From positions 1,798,001 through 1,862,000 of the forward strand of contig NZ_CP159289.1 in NCBI RefSeq assembly GCF_040448675.1: a stretch of DNA of 64,000 bases, written 5' to 3'. Made by a program: the position numbers and the translations under genes. This DNA comes from Dyadobacter sp. 676. Lineage in GTDB: Bacteria; Bacteroidota; Bacteroidia; Cytophagales; Spirosomataceae. The notes beneath the pieces are model-generated. The model was not told the origin of the DNA and did no database searches. It saw only the letters and a list, made by a program, of their open reading frames with translations. Positions 8,785-18,400 of the stretch are shown here, piece after piece (within the stretch, counting starts at the first letter, position 1; each line of letters opens with the position of its first letter).

Positions 8785-11146
8785 TTATTCTGATTTCAGT
8801 GACTTGACGGGATTCATCAGCGCCGCCTTAATGGCCTGAAAACTTACCGTAAACAAGGCGATTATCAATGCCGCCACACCGGCGACAGCGAAATACCACC
8901 ATTCCATTTTGATCCGGAAAGCATATTTTTCCAGCCAGCCGTTCAGGAAATACCAGGCGACAGGGAATGCGATGACAGCGGAAATGCCTACCAGTTTCAG
9001 GAAATCCGCCGACAGCATCCCCACCAGGTTAGAAACACTCGCGCCCAGCACTTTACGTACACCGATCTCCTTCGTCCGCTGCTCGGCAGTGAATGCGGCC
9101 AAACCGAACAGTCCCAGGCAGGAAATGAAGATCGCCAGGAACGCGAAGTAGTTGGAGAGCTTGCTGACGACCGTTTCGGCCTTGTAGAGATTGCCAAATT
9201 CCTCGTCCGCAAAATGGTATTTGAAAGGCACACCGGAATTGTAGCGACGGAAGACCTTCTCGAGACTTTCGATAGCCTGCCTGGTTTTACCTGGCTCGGT
9301 TCGGATCATACCCACTCCCCAGGCTTCTTTTTTCGGTTGCAGGCTTACGATCAGCGGTTCGATCGCCACATGTAACGAACCGATGTGAAAGTCTTTCATC
9401 AAACCGATAATCTTGCCTTTCTTGCCCCACATGGTCAGTTCCTTGCCCACCGGATCGCGGTACCCGATCTTCTTTGCTGCTGCTTCATTGACCAGGTAAT
9501 TGGTTGTGTCCGTACCGAACGAAGGGCTGAAATCCCGGCCGTCGATCAGTTTAATACCCATGGTTTTGACAAAATCGAAACCAACCGGATTCACATTAAA
9601 CAGGAGTTGCTTTGTGGTGTCTTTCCCTGGCCAGCTCACACCCATCGTGGAACTGCCGTACGCGAGCGGGCTCGCTTGCGACCGCGCCACCGATTTGATG
9701 CCCGGCTCGGCTTCGAGCGCCTGCTTGAATGCATCGAAATTGCTCCCCATCGAATTTTCGATATCCGGAATGTAAAGCAGGTTCTCCTGGTTGAAACCGA
9801 GGTTCTTGTGCTGGATATAGTCGATTTGCCTGTAAATGACAATCATGGAGAGAATGAGCAGGATCGATAACCCGAACTGGAACACTACCAGTCCCTGACG
9901 GAAATACGTCGCGCTGGGCTTGAATTTCAATGCGCCTTTAAGGATTGTTACGGGGTTAAGCGAAGACATGAACAACGCCGGGTAACTTCCCGCCACCAGA
10001 CCGGTGATCACCGTCAGCACAAGCAGCAATCCGAGGAACGAGGGATCGAGAAAATCCAGGGCGAGCTGCTTTTCAGTAAGCGCATTGAATCCCGGCAGTA
10101 ATACCACCACGATCGCGATCGCGACCACCAGTGAAAGCAAGGTGATAAGGATCGACTCCCCCCATAAACTGGCCGACCAGGCTTGTTTTATAAGCCCCGA
10201 CCACCTTGCGCAGACCAACTTCTTTGGCGCGTTTCACCGAGCGGGCGGTGGCCAGGTTCATGAAGTTGATGCAGGCGATTATCAAAATAAATATCGCCAC
10301 GATCGTAAACATCCTCACATACTCGATGCGCCCGCCATTTTGCTTGCCGGCTTCCCAGTTCGAATAAAGGTATGATTCTCCGTAATTGATCAGGAACAAG
10401 TCTACATTGCTGTCCTTGTTTTTCGTTTTGATATAACCCTTGATCTTCGCATTGACCTTATTTATGTCGGCGTTCTTCGTCAGCAGCACAACACAGCGCG
10501 GACCGTTATTACCCCATTCCTTAGCCCATTCCGCACCTTTGAGCCACCGGTCATAACTCATCAGAAAGTCGAATTTCATGGACGAATACCGCGGGATTTC
10601 TTCCAGTACCCCCGTAACCACCACATCGTCCTTATTATCGACACGCATCGCTTTTCCTACCGGATCCTGACCTTTGAAGTATTTATCGGCTAGCTTTTGC
10701 GAAATCACGATGCCATCCGGGCGTTTCAGGGCCGTCCGGGCGTCGCCCTGTTTGAGTTTAAAAGAGAACATGTTCAGGAAATCTCCCTGCACATACCGTC
10801 CCTTTTCATTGTCAAATACATTTCCAGCCCTCAAAACCGGCTGCATTTCCCAGAGTATCTGACTGGCTTTTTCGATCTCGGGAATATCCTTCACGATATT
10901 CTCCGCCAGAATCCCCGGTGTCGCCGCGTAGGTATTGATCGCGCCCGAATAATGCTGGTTCTCCATCACCGAGTAGAGTCGCGCATCGTTCTCATGGAAC
11001 CGATCCATCTTGATCTCGTCCTGCACCCAAAGCATGATCAGCAGGCTGCAAGCCATCCCCAGGGCCAGCCCCAGGATATTGACGGAACTAAACGTCTTGT
11101 TTTTCAACAAATTCCGCCAGGCAATTTTCAGATAATTTCTAAGCAT
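8785..11146 (-). CDS. MacB/FtsX-family ABC transporter permease 2 (frameshifted at 10158-10163)
   Basis: Two overlapping reading frames together encode one 786-residue permease. The first starts at 11146 (MLRNYLKIAWRNLLKNK) and runs to the conserved loop RAKEVGLRKVVGA and QFMG. The second resumes at ESILITLLSLVV and runs to MNPVKSLKSE. They meet in a run of six C (10158-10163). Removing one C joins them in frame, and no other stop is present. The second RTKEIGVRKVLGAS loop is intact. Because this is a single-base excess in a homopolymer, I treat the gene as one locus, probably functional in reality. It lies between permeases 1 and 3 in the operon. Confidence 0.87.
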
Positions 11147-11232
11147 AGGAAATAGGATTAACGGCTTCCTGCAAGAGCGGGCAGCGAGTGGCGTATATAT
11201 GATTTCTATTTAAATATCGGATAACGACTACC

Positions 11233-13665
11233 TCACTCCGATTTCAACGACTTCACAGGGTTCGTCAGCGCGGCCTTGATACTCTGAAAACTTACCGTGA
11301 CCAATGCAATAACAATCGCCAGCACTCCCGCGGCGGCGAACATCCACCAGGCAAGATCAACATGGTAGGCAAAATCGTTCAGCCAGAGGTTCATACCGAA
11401 CCATGCTATGGGGCTGCCGATAACAATGGCAATGACGATCAGCTTTATAAACTCTTTGGACAACAGCGCAACAATGTTGACAACACTCGCGCCCAGCACT
11501 TTGCGGACACCGATTTCCTTTGTGCGCCGCTCTGCCGTAAAGGCCGACAACCCGAACAGGCCCAGACAGCCAATGATGACCGAGATGGTGGCGAATGTGA
11601 TAAATATTTGACCTACACGCTGTTCGCTACGATAAACATTGTCGAAATCTTCATCCATGAACCGGTAATTGAAAGGCTGGCCGGGTGCCATTTTCTTCCA
11701 AAGCGCCTCTACCTGCTTCACTGTGCGGGGAGCGTCGCCGCCTTTCATGCGGAATACAACGGAGCCGGAGCTTTTGTAAAGGATCAGACTCAGAGCGCCG
11801 ATGTTTTTTCGCAGCGACTCGAAATGAAAGTTTTTTACGACTCCGATAATCGTGTAATCGACCCGCTTTGTCAATTCGGCGTCCTCATAACCGAATATTT
11901 TCTTTCCTACGGGATTCGCATAACCCAGCACTTTTGCTGCGGCTTCATTGATCACAATTCCCGCAGAATCGGACGGAAACTCTTTTGCAAAAGCGCGGCC
12001 GCTGGCCATCTGCAGGCCCATTGTTTTCACAAAATCATAATCGACTGCCCACTTCTGCATATTAATGCCTTTATCCTGCTGCATTTGACCGACCGGGAAA
12101 AAAGTGTGGTCGGTACGCGAAGACGGTGTAGGCAGGAAGCTCGTCACTGTGGCACTTTCCACGTTCGGAAGCATTAAAACCTGTTCTTTGAACGCCTTCA
12201 CCTGATTATCCAACGCATAAGCGTCGTTTACGATCAGCATTTGATCCTTGTTGAAGCCGAGTTTCTTGGTTTGGATGTAGTTAAGCTGGCGATAAATAAC
12301 GCCGGTACCGACGATCAGCATTACAGAAATCACAAACTGGAACACAACCAGGGCATTGCGCAGATATCCGCTGCCCCTGCCTTCCTGCTCGATGGTGTTT
12401 TTCAAGACCTTCAACGGTTTGAATGCCGACAGAAAAAATGCGGGATAGCTTCCGGCCAAAACACCTACTACGGTGCCGGTCAGCACTAATATCAGCCAAA
12501 ACCACGGGTTCGTTATCGGAAACCCGATCTGCTTGCTCGCCAGATTGTTGAACAGCGGCAATGCAAGATAAGCGATGAGCATTCCGAGTGCCAGCGAGAA
12601 GAAACTCAGCATCACCGACTCCGTCAGAAACTGGCTTACCAGCGATGAGCGCTCCGAGCCTAATGCCTTGCGAACGCCTACTTCCTTCGCGCGGTTAGCG
12701 GAACGCGCCGTGGCGAGGTTCATGAAATTCACACACGCAATCGCCAGCAGAAAAACGGCTACGACGGCAAAAATATAAACGTACTGGATATTGCCATTTG
12801 CATTGATCTCCGCCGTACGGTCGGAATGCAGGTGAATGTCGGTGAGAGGCAACAACGTATATTTCAGATAACTGCCCGATTTCCGTAGATCTTCGAGCGA
12901 CGCGCCCAGAAACCCTTGCAGCCATTTGGAAGTATATTTTTGAAGGACCGTTTCGAAATTTCTCTCGAACTGCGCAGGATCGATCCCTTTCCGGAGCAAT
13001 AAATAGGTATTAAAATTATGACTTCCCCAGTCGTTCTGCCGGCTGGCTTCATAGGTGCTCATAGAAAGCAACATGTTGAGATCACGCATGTGCGAGCGCT
13101 TTGGCAAATCTTTCATGACACCGGTAACGGTATACGTTTCTTTACCGTCGATCAACAATCCTTTTCCGATAGGGTTTTCCTTTCCGAAATATTTCTTTGC
13201 ATCGGTTTCCGAGATGACCACCGCATGCGGTTCGGTCAGTGCCTTCTCGGGATTGCCCGACAGCAAGGGCACCGAAAACACTTTGAAAAAGGTAGAGTCG
13301 GCAAAGAACACATGCTCTTCTTTGAGGTTTTCGGTAGCATTGGTGCGTCTCACCAGCTGGCTGCCGTTTTCACGCAAACGCACCACCTGCTCAACCTGCG
13401 GGTAGTCCTTCTTTAATGTAAATGCAAGCGGATCTGGCGCCACTGCAAGCGACATGTCGGCACCGCCGAAACGGATATCTGCATTGACCCGGTAAATACG
13501 GTCTGCATTTGCGAATGAACGGTCATACCCCAGTTCGTCGATCACGTAAAGCGTAATGAGCAGGCAACTTGCCAGCCCGAACGACAAACCGAATATGTTC
13601 AGACCCGAGTAAAACTTGTGTTTACGCAGGTTCCGCCAGGCAATTTTGAGATAATTTTTCAGCAT
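11233..13665 (-). CDS. MacB/FtsX-family ABC transporter permease 1
   Basis: An intact 810-residue permease. The start is placed at 13665 (MLKNYLKIAWRNLRKHK), which aligns with all paralogues; a start four codons upstream (MLGI) is possible but not conserved. It shows the expected topology, with an N-terminal helix, a MacB-PCD domain, loops RAKEVGVRKALGS and RTKEIGVRKVLGAS, and the terminal motif NPVKSLKSE. It is the first permease after the ATPase and the small secreted protein, so it may be the original partner of the ATPase. The energy source for all six permeases is probably the single ATPase at 14429-15106. Confidence 0.93.
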   Translation of the reverse strand: MLKNYLKIAWRNLRKHKFYSGLNIFGLSFGLASCLLITLYVIDELGYDRSFANADRIYRVNADIRFGGADMSLAVAPDPLAFTLKKDYPQVEQVVRLRENGSQLVRRTNATENLKEEHVFFADSTFFKVFSVPLLSGNPEKALTEPHAVVISETDAKKYFGKENPIGKGLLIDGKETYTVTGVMKDLPKRSHMRDLNMLLSMSTYEASRQNDWGSHNFNTYLLLRKGIDPAQFERNFETVLQKYTSKWLQGFLGASLEDLRKSGSYLKYTLLPLTDIHLHSDRTAEINANGNIQYVYIFAVVAVFLLAIACVNFMNLATARSANRAKEVGVRKALGSERSSLVSQFLTESVMLSFFSLALGMLIAYLALPLFNNLASKQIGFPITNPWFWLILVLTGTVVGVLAGSYPAFFLSAFKPLKVLKNTIEQEGRGSGYLRNALVVFQFVISVMLIVGTGVIYRQLNYIQTKKLGFNKDQMLIVNDAYALDNQVKAFKEQVLMLPNVESATVTSFLPTPSSRTDHTFFPVGQMQQDKGINMQKWAVDYDFVKTMGLQMASGRAFAKEFPSDSAGIVINEAAAKVLGYANPVGKKIFGYEDAELTKRVDYTIIGVVKNFHFESLRKNIGALSLILYKSSGSVVFRMKGGDAPRTVKQVEALWKKMAPGQPFNYRFMDEDFDNVYRSEQRVGQIFITFATISVIIGCLGLFGLSAFTAERRTKEIGVRKVLGASVVNIVALLSKEFIKLIVIAIVIGSPIAWFGMNLWLNDFAYHVDLAWWMFAAAGVLAIVIALVTVSFQSIKAALTNPVKSLKSE

Positions 13666-13677
13666 TATTCCAAGCAT

Positions 13678-14292
13678 TTATATTTCCATGCCGTTCCCCG
13701 GCAAGCCCATCTCGCTTTCGAAATTTTCGACGATCCGCTGCCGCTCTTTCTCCGATTTATCGGCGGCGTTCACCGTCTTTTCATAGATGTACTCGTCCCC
13801 GTTTTTCACAAACCGGTATTTGATAAACATTTCACCGGTCTCGGAGTTGTAGCGGACGTGTTTGGAAAAACCTTTCGGAGCGTTTGATGCCGGCTCCCGG
13901 ATAAAACCTTTGCCCGACGACACTATTTCGGCATTCACTTCATTCGACGAGAATGCCATCGGTTCCGACGAGGGAGGAGCAGGAGGCACCGGTGGTTTGG
14001 GCAAAACCGCCACAGCCGATTCACTACCGATTCCTTTGGGAGCCGGCAAATCCAGATTTCCCTCGGCAATGGACGACAATACGCACTCGCGTAACGCTTC
14101 GCGTTCTTCCTTGCTCATACCTTCGACATCAAAAGACTTGTCGATGTTCACTTCCCGGCCGTCGAGCGTCCCGGAGATTTTGATGGATAATTTTTTCCCG
14201 TCGTCGTCGATACTGCGGCTGAGATAAGATCTTTTCTGGGCGATGGCCAGCGTGCTTACGCCGGCCAAAAGGATGGTTAGGATTTTCTTCAT
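13678..14292 (-). CDS. Secreted protein of unknown function in the MacAB-type operon
   Basis: About 204 residues from the ATG at 14292 (MKKILTILLAGVSTLAIAQ). The upstream in-frame extension has no signal-like character. It has a clear signal peptide (cleavage after AIAQ), so the mature protein is periplasmic or outside the cell. The middle contains a proline-rich stretch (PKPPVPPAPPSSEP, about residues 105-120), flanked by charged, mixed segments. I do not recognise the family. It lies between the ATPase and permease 1 and nearly abuts the permease start, so it is probably co-transcribed. It could be an accessory or sensor protein of the exporter, but nothing in the sequence proves this. Confidence 0.75.
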   Translation of the reverse strand: MKKILTILLAGVSTLAIAQKRSYLSRSIDDDGKKLSIKISGTLDGREVNIDKSFDVEGMSKEEREALRECVLSSIAEGNLDLPAPKGIGSESAVAVLPKPPVPPAPPSSEPMAFSSNEVNAEIVSSGKGFIREPASNAPKGFSKHVRYNSETGEMFIKYRFVKNGDEYIYEKTVNAADKSEKERQRIVENFESEMGLPGNGMEI

Positions 14293-14428
14293 GGTTAGAT
14301 TTGGCATATTGTATAAACTGGCTTCGATACCGGGCTTGCCCCGGAGGCCCCCCGCATTGCATTCCAGGGGTGCTTGGCCCCGCATCAAAAGTTCCCGCTA
14401 TAAAGCCACGCCAATAGCCGGAGAATTT

Positions 14429-15106
14429 CTAAACATGTATTTTCTCAGTCACAATCTTACCGTCGAAGAGGTTCACGATGCGATGGGCAAAACCGGCATC
14501 GTAAGGTGAGTGCGTTACCATCAGGATGGTCGTGCCGCCCGCATTCAGCTGGCTGAGCAGGTTCATTACTTCTTCCCCGTTTTTCGAGTCGAGGTTACCG
14601 GTAGGCTCATCGGCCAGGATTGTCTTAGGATTCGCGACCACGGCACGCGCGATGGCCGTACGTTGTTGCTGTCCCCCCGAAAGCTGCTGCGGGAAGTGGT
14701 TGCGGCGGTGCATCATGTTCATGCGGGTCAAGGCCGCTTCCACTTTTTCTTTCCGTTCTGCCGGAGGGGTTTTCAGGTACAGCAAAGGCAGTTCCACGTT
14801 TTCATAGACCGTCAACTCGTCGATCAGGTTGAAGCTCTGGAACACGAAACCGATGTTACCCTTGCGGATCTGCGCACGCTGGCGTTCCGACATTTTGGCA
14901 ACCTCTGTTCCGTAAAACTCGTACGAGCCTTCACTGGGGTTGTCGAGCAACCCGAGGATATTCAACAAGGTCGATTTTCCGCAACCGGAAGGTCCCATGA
15001 TAGCGACGAACTCGCCATCCTTGATTTCCAGGTCGATACCGTTCAGGGCTGTGGTTTCTACTTCTTCGGTAGAAAATACCTTGTGCATGTTGCTAATCTT
15101 GATCAT
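14429..15106 (-). CDS. ABC transporter ATP-binding protein (MacB/LolD type)
   Basis: A 225-residue cytoplasmic ATPase that powers MacB-family permeases. Walker A is GPSGCGKST (about residues 39-47), the Q-loop is in FVFQSFNLIDELTVYENVELPLLY, the signature is LSGGQQQR, Walker B is ILADEPTGNLDSK, and the H-loop is MVTHSPYDAGFAHR. Length and motifs match the LolD/MacB nucleotide-binding class. It is the only ATPase in the locus, though at least six permeases follow it, so it is probably shared. It lies downstream of the HlyD adaptor after a 200-base spacer rich in GCCGA repeats. Confidence 0.95.
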   Translation of the reverse strand: MIKISNMHKVFSTEEVETTALNGIDLEIKDGEFVAIMGPSGCGKSTLLNILGLLDNPSEGSYEFYGTEVAKMSERQRAQIRKGNIGFVFQSFNLIDELTVYENVELPLLYLKTPPAERKEKVEAALTRMNMMHRRNHFPQQLSGGQQQRTAIARAVVANPKTILADEPTGNLDSKNGEEVMNLLSQLNAGGTTILMVTHSPYDAGFAHRIVNLFDGKIVTEKIHV

Positions 15107-15117
15107 TTGGTTTTTCT

Positions 15118-15302
15118 GGCTTTCGGCTTCGGCACTCGGCTGTCTGCGTGGTTTATGATAAATTGTAGGGATTTAATTTAACTTCGGCTTTCGGCCTTGG
15201 TTATGGTAATTCTTTGAATTTAGGCCTGAGGCCCGGTTTTATGACAAGTTCAGTATTAAGTCATCGTTGTAAAAGCCGACAGCCGAAAGCCGACGGCCCA
15301 AG
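15118..15302. repeat. GCCGA/TCGGC repeat cluster between ATPase and adaptor genes
   Basis: The spacer holds several copies of a short motif: CTTTCGGCTTCGGC and ACTCGGCTGTC at the left, CTTCGGCTTTCGGCC near 15180, and GCCGACAGCCGAAAGCCGAC at the right. Left and right copies are in opposite orientation, so the transcript could fold. The same motif recurs at 49268-49290. It looks like a dispersed intergenic repeat. An effect on the ratio of adaptor to ATPase expression is possible but unproven. Confidence 0.55.
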
Positions 15303-15306
15303 TCGT

Positions 15307-16614
15307 CTAAAACTCCAGAACCTCATTATCTCCAAAGTTCTCGTACGAGCTGGTGATGACCTTTTCACCTGGTTTCAGGCCTTCGAGGACCTCGAAATAT
15401 TCGGGATTTTTGCGACCGAGCGTGATGTTACGCTTCACGGCGCGTTTTCCGTCTTCACTAACCACATACACCCAGTTTCCGCCTGTTTCCGAGAAGAAAC
15501 CTCCCGATGGCAGCAGCGTAGCCTGCGAAGGCTGGCCGAGTTGCAGGCGGATCGGCGCCGATTGACCGCGCTTGATCAGCTCCGGTGCCCCTTTATCGAA
15601 CTGCATATCTACTTCGAACCGGCCGCTCAGTACTTCTGGATAGATTTTGATGATTTTCAAACCGTAATCCTTCCCATTGAACTCCATCGAGCCCTGTAAC
15701 CCTACGAAAATTCTCGAAATGTAATGTTCATCCACGCTCACACGCATTTTGAAACCGTTCAGGTCGTCGATCTGACCGATATTCTGCCCCTGGTTGATAT
15801 TCGAGCCCACCTCCACATTCATGGACGACAACAGACCCGATACCGGCGCTTTTACCACGAGGTTATCCAGCGTCTGCCGCCACAGGCTCACGTTTTTCTG
15901 GGTATTGGCCAGTGTTCCTTCCAGTTGTGAAATCTGCATCCTCGCGTTCTCTTCCTGGTATTTCTGCGATTCGATCTCGATCTCGCGCTGCCTTACCAGC
16001 TTTTCGTAGTCACGTTTGGTTTTCAGGTAATCGGCTTCCGGAATAACCTTGTCTTTGTACAGTTTCACATTCCGTTCGTGTGCGTCTTTGGCCTGATCGA
16101 GCTGAAAATCGAGGTCGCTCAATGTCTTTTGAAGTGTAAACCGCGCCACTTTCAAGTTCTGCCGGGTATTTTGAAGATCGTTTACCAGGCGGCTGGCCTC
16201 CGTTTCCGATTGGAGGAAGCTCAGTTTCAGGCTCTGGTTTTCCAGGCGAAGCAGAATGTCGCCCTGTTTCACCATGTTACCGCCTTCGATCAGTTTTTCA
16301 GTTACATAACCACCCACGATCGCATCTAGCTGGATAGTCTTGAGTGGTTGGACAACCCCGGTTACGACGATAAATTCATCAAATTTGCCTTGCTTGACGG
16401 TCGAAACTGTCAGTTTGTCCTGCTCTACATTCAGCTTGCTTCTTTTATCTGCGAAAAAGAACTGATAGATCAGGAACGTTGCCAGCAAAACGCTACCGCC
16501 GATGATGCTGATGCGTTTGGTATTCCAGAATTTCTTGGGTTTGACTCTGTCCATGGATGATCCTCCGGAAAAACCGTTGCCAGTGCTCGTCGAGTTAGGT
16601 GTCTTAACTTCCAT
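15307..16614 (-). CDS. HlyD/MacA-family periplasmic adaptor subunit
   Basis: A 435-residue membrane-fusion protein that links an inner-membrane ABC permease to an outer-membrane channel. A cytoplasmic lead with a run of basic residues precedes one membrane helix (about residues 36-54, ISIIGGSVLLATFLIYQFFF). A biotinyl-lipoyl-like domain follows, split around a long coiled-coil hairpin (about 120-240, rich in E, K, Q and L). Then come the beta-barrel domain and a membrane-proximal end with LKPGEKVITSSYENFGD. It is the first gene of the operon and is divergent from the NtrC-type regulator. The 311-base spacer carries two palindromic sites and a candidate -24/-12 element. No outer-membrane TolC partner is visible in the window. 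Confidence 0.93.
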   Translation of the reverse strand: MEVKTPNSTSTGNGFSGGSSMDRVKPKKFWNTKRISIIGGSVLLATFLIYQFFFADKRSKLNVEQDKLTVSTVKQGKFDEFIVVTGVVQPLKTIQLDAIVGGYVTEKLIEGGNMVKQGDILLRLENQSLKLSFLQSETEASRLVNDLQNTRQNLKVARFTLQKTLSDLDFQLDQAKDAHERNVKLYKDKVIPEADYLKTKRDYEKLVRQREIEIESQKYQEENARMQISQLEGTLANTQKNVSLWRQTLDNLVVKAPVSGLLSSMNVEVGSNINQGQNIGQIDDLNGFKMRVSVDEHYISRIFVGLQGSMEFNGKDYGLKIIKIYPEVLSGRFEVDMQFDKGAPELIKRGQSAPIRLQLGQPSQATLLPSGGFFSETGGNWVYVVSEDGKRAVKRNITLGRKNPEYFEVLEGLKPGEKVITSSYENFGDNEVLEF

Positions 16615-16659
16615 TATATGTTAGTGATTGAGTTCGCGTTTGTATTCGGCTTTTACAAT

Positions 16660-16674
16660 CCAATCACTATGCCA
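16660..16674 (-). promoter_or_regulatory. Candidate -24/-12 promoter of the adaptor operon
   Basis: On the minus strand TGGCATAGTGATTGG resembles the sigma-54 consensus TGGCAC-N5-TTGC, with GG at -24, but it has GG instead of GC at -12. It lies 46 bases upstream of the adaptor start, and the two palindromes at 16740-16775 would fall about 90-125 bases upstream of the implied start site. I call it mainly because of its position and the sigma-54-type regulator gene next door. Confidence 0.35.
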
Positions 16675-16739
16675 AAGCAGGCAATACCCTTTAACCGTTT
16701 GAATATCAATAATATTTATATTCCAAACAAGCCTCATGA

Positions 16740-16755
16740 TGTCCGTTATCGGACA
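16740..16755. promoter_or_regulatory. Palindromic activator site 1 (TGTCCG-N4-CGGACA)
   Basis: A perfect 6+6 inverted repeat, TGTCCG TTAT CGGACA, in the spacer between the adaptor and the NtrC-type regulator. The same palindrome occurs at 3276-3291 upstream of permease 5. Its centre lies exactly 20 bases (about two helical turns) from the centre of site 2, the arrangement expected for cooperative binding of activator dimers. Confidence 0.6.
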
Positions 16756-16759
16756 ACTT

Positions 16760-16775
16760 TGTTCGGGCGCGGACA
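16760..16775. promoter_or_regulatory. Palindromic activator site 2 (TGTTCG-N4-CGGACA)
   Basis: A near-perfect copy of site 1 with one mismatch in the left arm (TGTTCG GGCG CGGACA), four bases after site 1 on the same face of the helix. Together the two sites form a plausible enhancer for the sigma-54 activator encoded just to the right. Confidence 0.55.
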
Positions 16776-16925
16776 AGCGTCTTTTCCTCCTCTTTTTAGG
16801 TAAAATAGTGACATTTTAGCTTTGTAGGAAATAATATTTGAAATTGCCTCCTTATCTTGACAAACAATTCCGTTTAGTCCGTATCCGGCAGTGTTAACCC
16901 GCCTGCGCACCACAAGAAAACAGCC

Positions 16926-18296
16926 ATGCTACTCTCAGAAGCCAAGATCCTGATTATCGACGACGATGTTGACGTACTCAGTGCCGCCAAACTTTTACTG
17001 AAACGCCACGCCAAGACCGTCGACATTGAAAAGAATCCGCAAAAACTGCCATTTCTCGTCACCAACGGCGATTACAACCTGATCCTGCTCGACATGAACT
17101 TCACCCGCGACGTGAACAGCGGCCGTGAGGGTTTCCACTGGCTCGATCGTATCCTGGACATTAACCCCGCCGCGAAAGTGATCATGATCACGGCTTATGG
17201 CGATATCGAAATGGCGATCAGGGCCATCAAGGCCGGAGCCATCGATTTTGTCCTGAAACCCTGGGAAAACGACAAATTGCTCGCGACGATCGGTACGGCA
17301 CTCGAAGGAGGCAAGGACAAAGTGGTGCCCGTACCGGAGGAAAAAGCGAAGGACGATAACAAGAAGAATAACAAGGCGGCCGTCGACACCATTGTGGCAA
17401 CGAGCGACAGCATGCGGCAAGTGCTTCTCACCGCCGAACGCGTGGCCTCCACCGATGCCAATGTGCTCATTCTGGGCGAGAACGGCACAGGCAAAACGCA
17501 ACTCGCGAAGTATGTGCATCAGCATTCCAGGCGAGCAGACAAACCTTTCGTGGCCGTCGACCTGGGGGCAATCAGCGAAACGCTTTTCGAAAGCGAGCTG
17601 TTTGGACACGTGAAAGGCGCATTTACCGACGCCAAAGAAGACCGTGCCGGCCGGTTCGAAGAAGCGAAAGGCGGTACCATTTTCCTCGACGAGATCGGCA
17701 ACCTCACGTTATCCTTGCAGGCCAAATTGCTCACAGTAATCCAGGAACGCAAAGTGACGCGCGTCGGCTCCAACAAGCCTATTGCCCTCGACGTCCGGCT
17801 GATCTGTGCGACGAATATGAATATCGAGAAGATGGTTACCGAAAAAACATTCCGGCAGGATTTGCTTTACCGGATCAACACCATCGAGCTCGAACTGCCC
17901 CCCCTACGCGACAGGCCCGAGGATATCAGCGCGCTCGCCGATTATTATCTCAAACAATACGCCAGGAAATACAACCGGCCCGTCAACGATATCAGCAATG
18001 CGCTGGTAAAAAAAATGCAGCAGTACAACTGGCCGGGCAACATCCGCGAATTACAGCATGCCGTAGAACGGGCGGTAATCCTTTCTCAGGAAAAAACCTT
18101 GCAACCTGACGACCTTTTCCTCAAAAGTTCGGCCGGGCAGCCGGCTACCGCCACCGGTTTCGACCTCGAAGACATGGAAAAAAATATGATCATCAAGGCA
18201 TTGAAACGCTTCAACGGAAACATCACCGACGCCGCCCGTGAGCTGGGACTCAGCCGTGCGGCGCTTTACAGACGTATGGAGAAATACGGTTTGTAG
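16926..18296 (+). CDS. NtrC-family sigma-54-dependent response regulator
   Basis: A 456-residue transcriptional activator. The receiver domain (about 1-125) has the acidic triad DDD at 12-14 and phospho-acceptor D56 in LILLDMNF. The AAA+ domain (about 150-375) has Walker A GENGTGKT (near 183) and Walker B GGTIFLDEI. Its sigma-54 contact loop reads GAFTDA (231-236) rather than the classical GAFTGA. A Fis-type helix-turn-helix closes the protein (about 412-455, ITDAARELGLSRAALYRRM). It is divergent from the MacAB-type operon, and the intervening palindromes are its likely targets. No kinase gene is adjacent; the NtrY-like kinase at 29407-30747 is the best candidate partner. Confidence 0.95.
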   Translation: MLLSEAKILIIDDDVDVLSAAKLLLKRHAKTVDIEKNPQKLPFLVTNGDYNLILLDMNFTRDVNSGREGFHWLDRILDINPAAKVIMITAYGDIEMAIRAIKAGAIDFVLKPWENDKLLATIGTALEGGKDKVVPVPEEKAKDDNKKNNKAAVDTIVATSDSMRQVLLTAERVASTDANVLILGENGTGKTQLAKYVHQHSRRADKPFVAVDLGAISETLFESELFGHVKGAFTDAKEDRAGRFEEAKGGTIFLDEIGNLTLSLQAKLLTVIQERKVTRVGSNKPIALDVRLICATNMNIEKMVTEKTFRQDLLYRINTIELELPPLRDRPEDISALADYYLKQYARKYNRPVNDISNALVKKMQQYNWPGNIRELQHAVERAVILSQEKTLQPDDLFLKSSAGQPATATGFDLEDMEKNMIIKALKRFNGNITDAARELGLSRAALYRRMEKYGL

Positions 18297-18400
18297 CCAG
18301 GGTAGAGCCGCTTCAAGCCCTGCGGAAGTACGGACTTGGCATGTTTTTTGAGTTCAAGTCAAATCATTCAGCTCAATTGCATTCCAATTTTGTACTTCCG

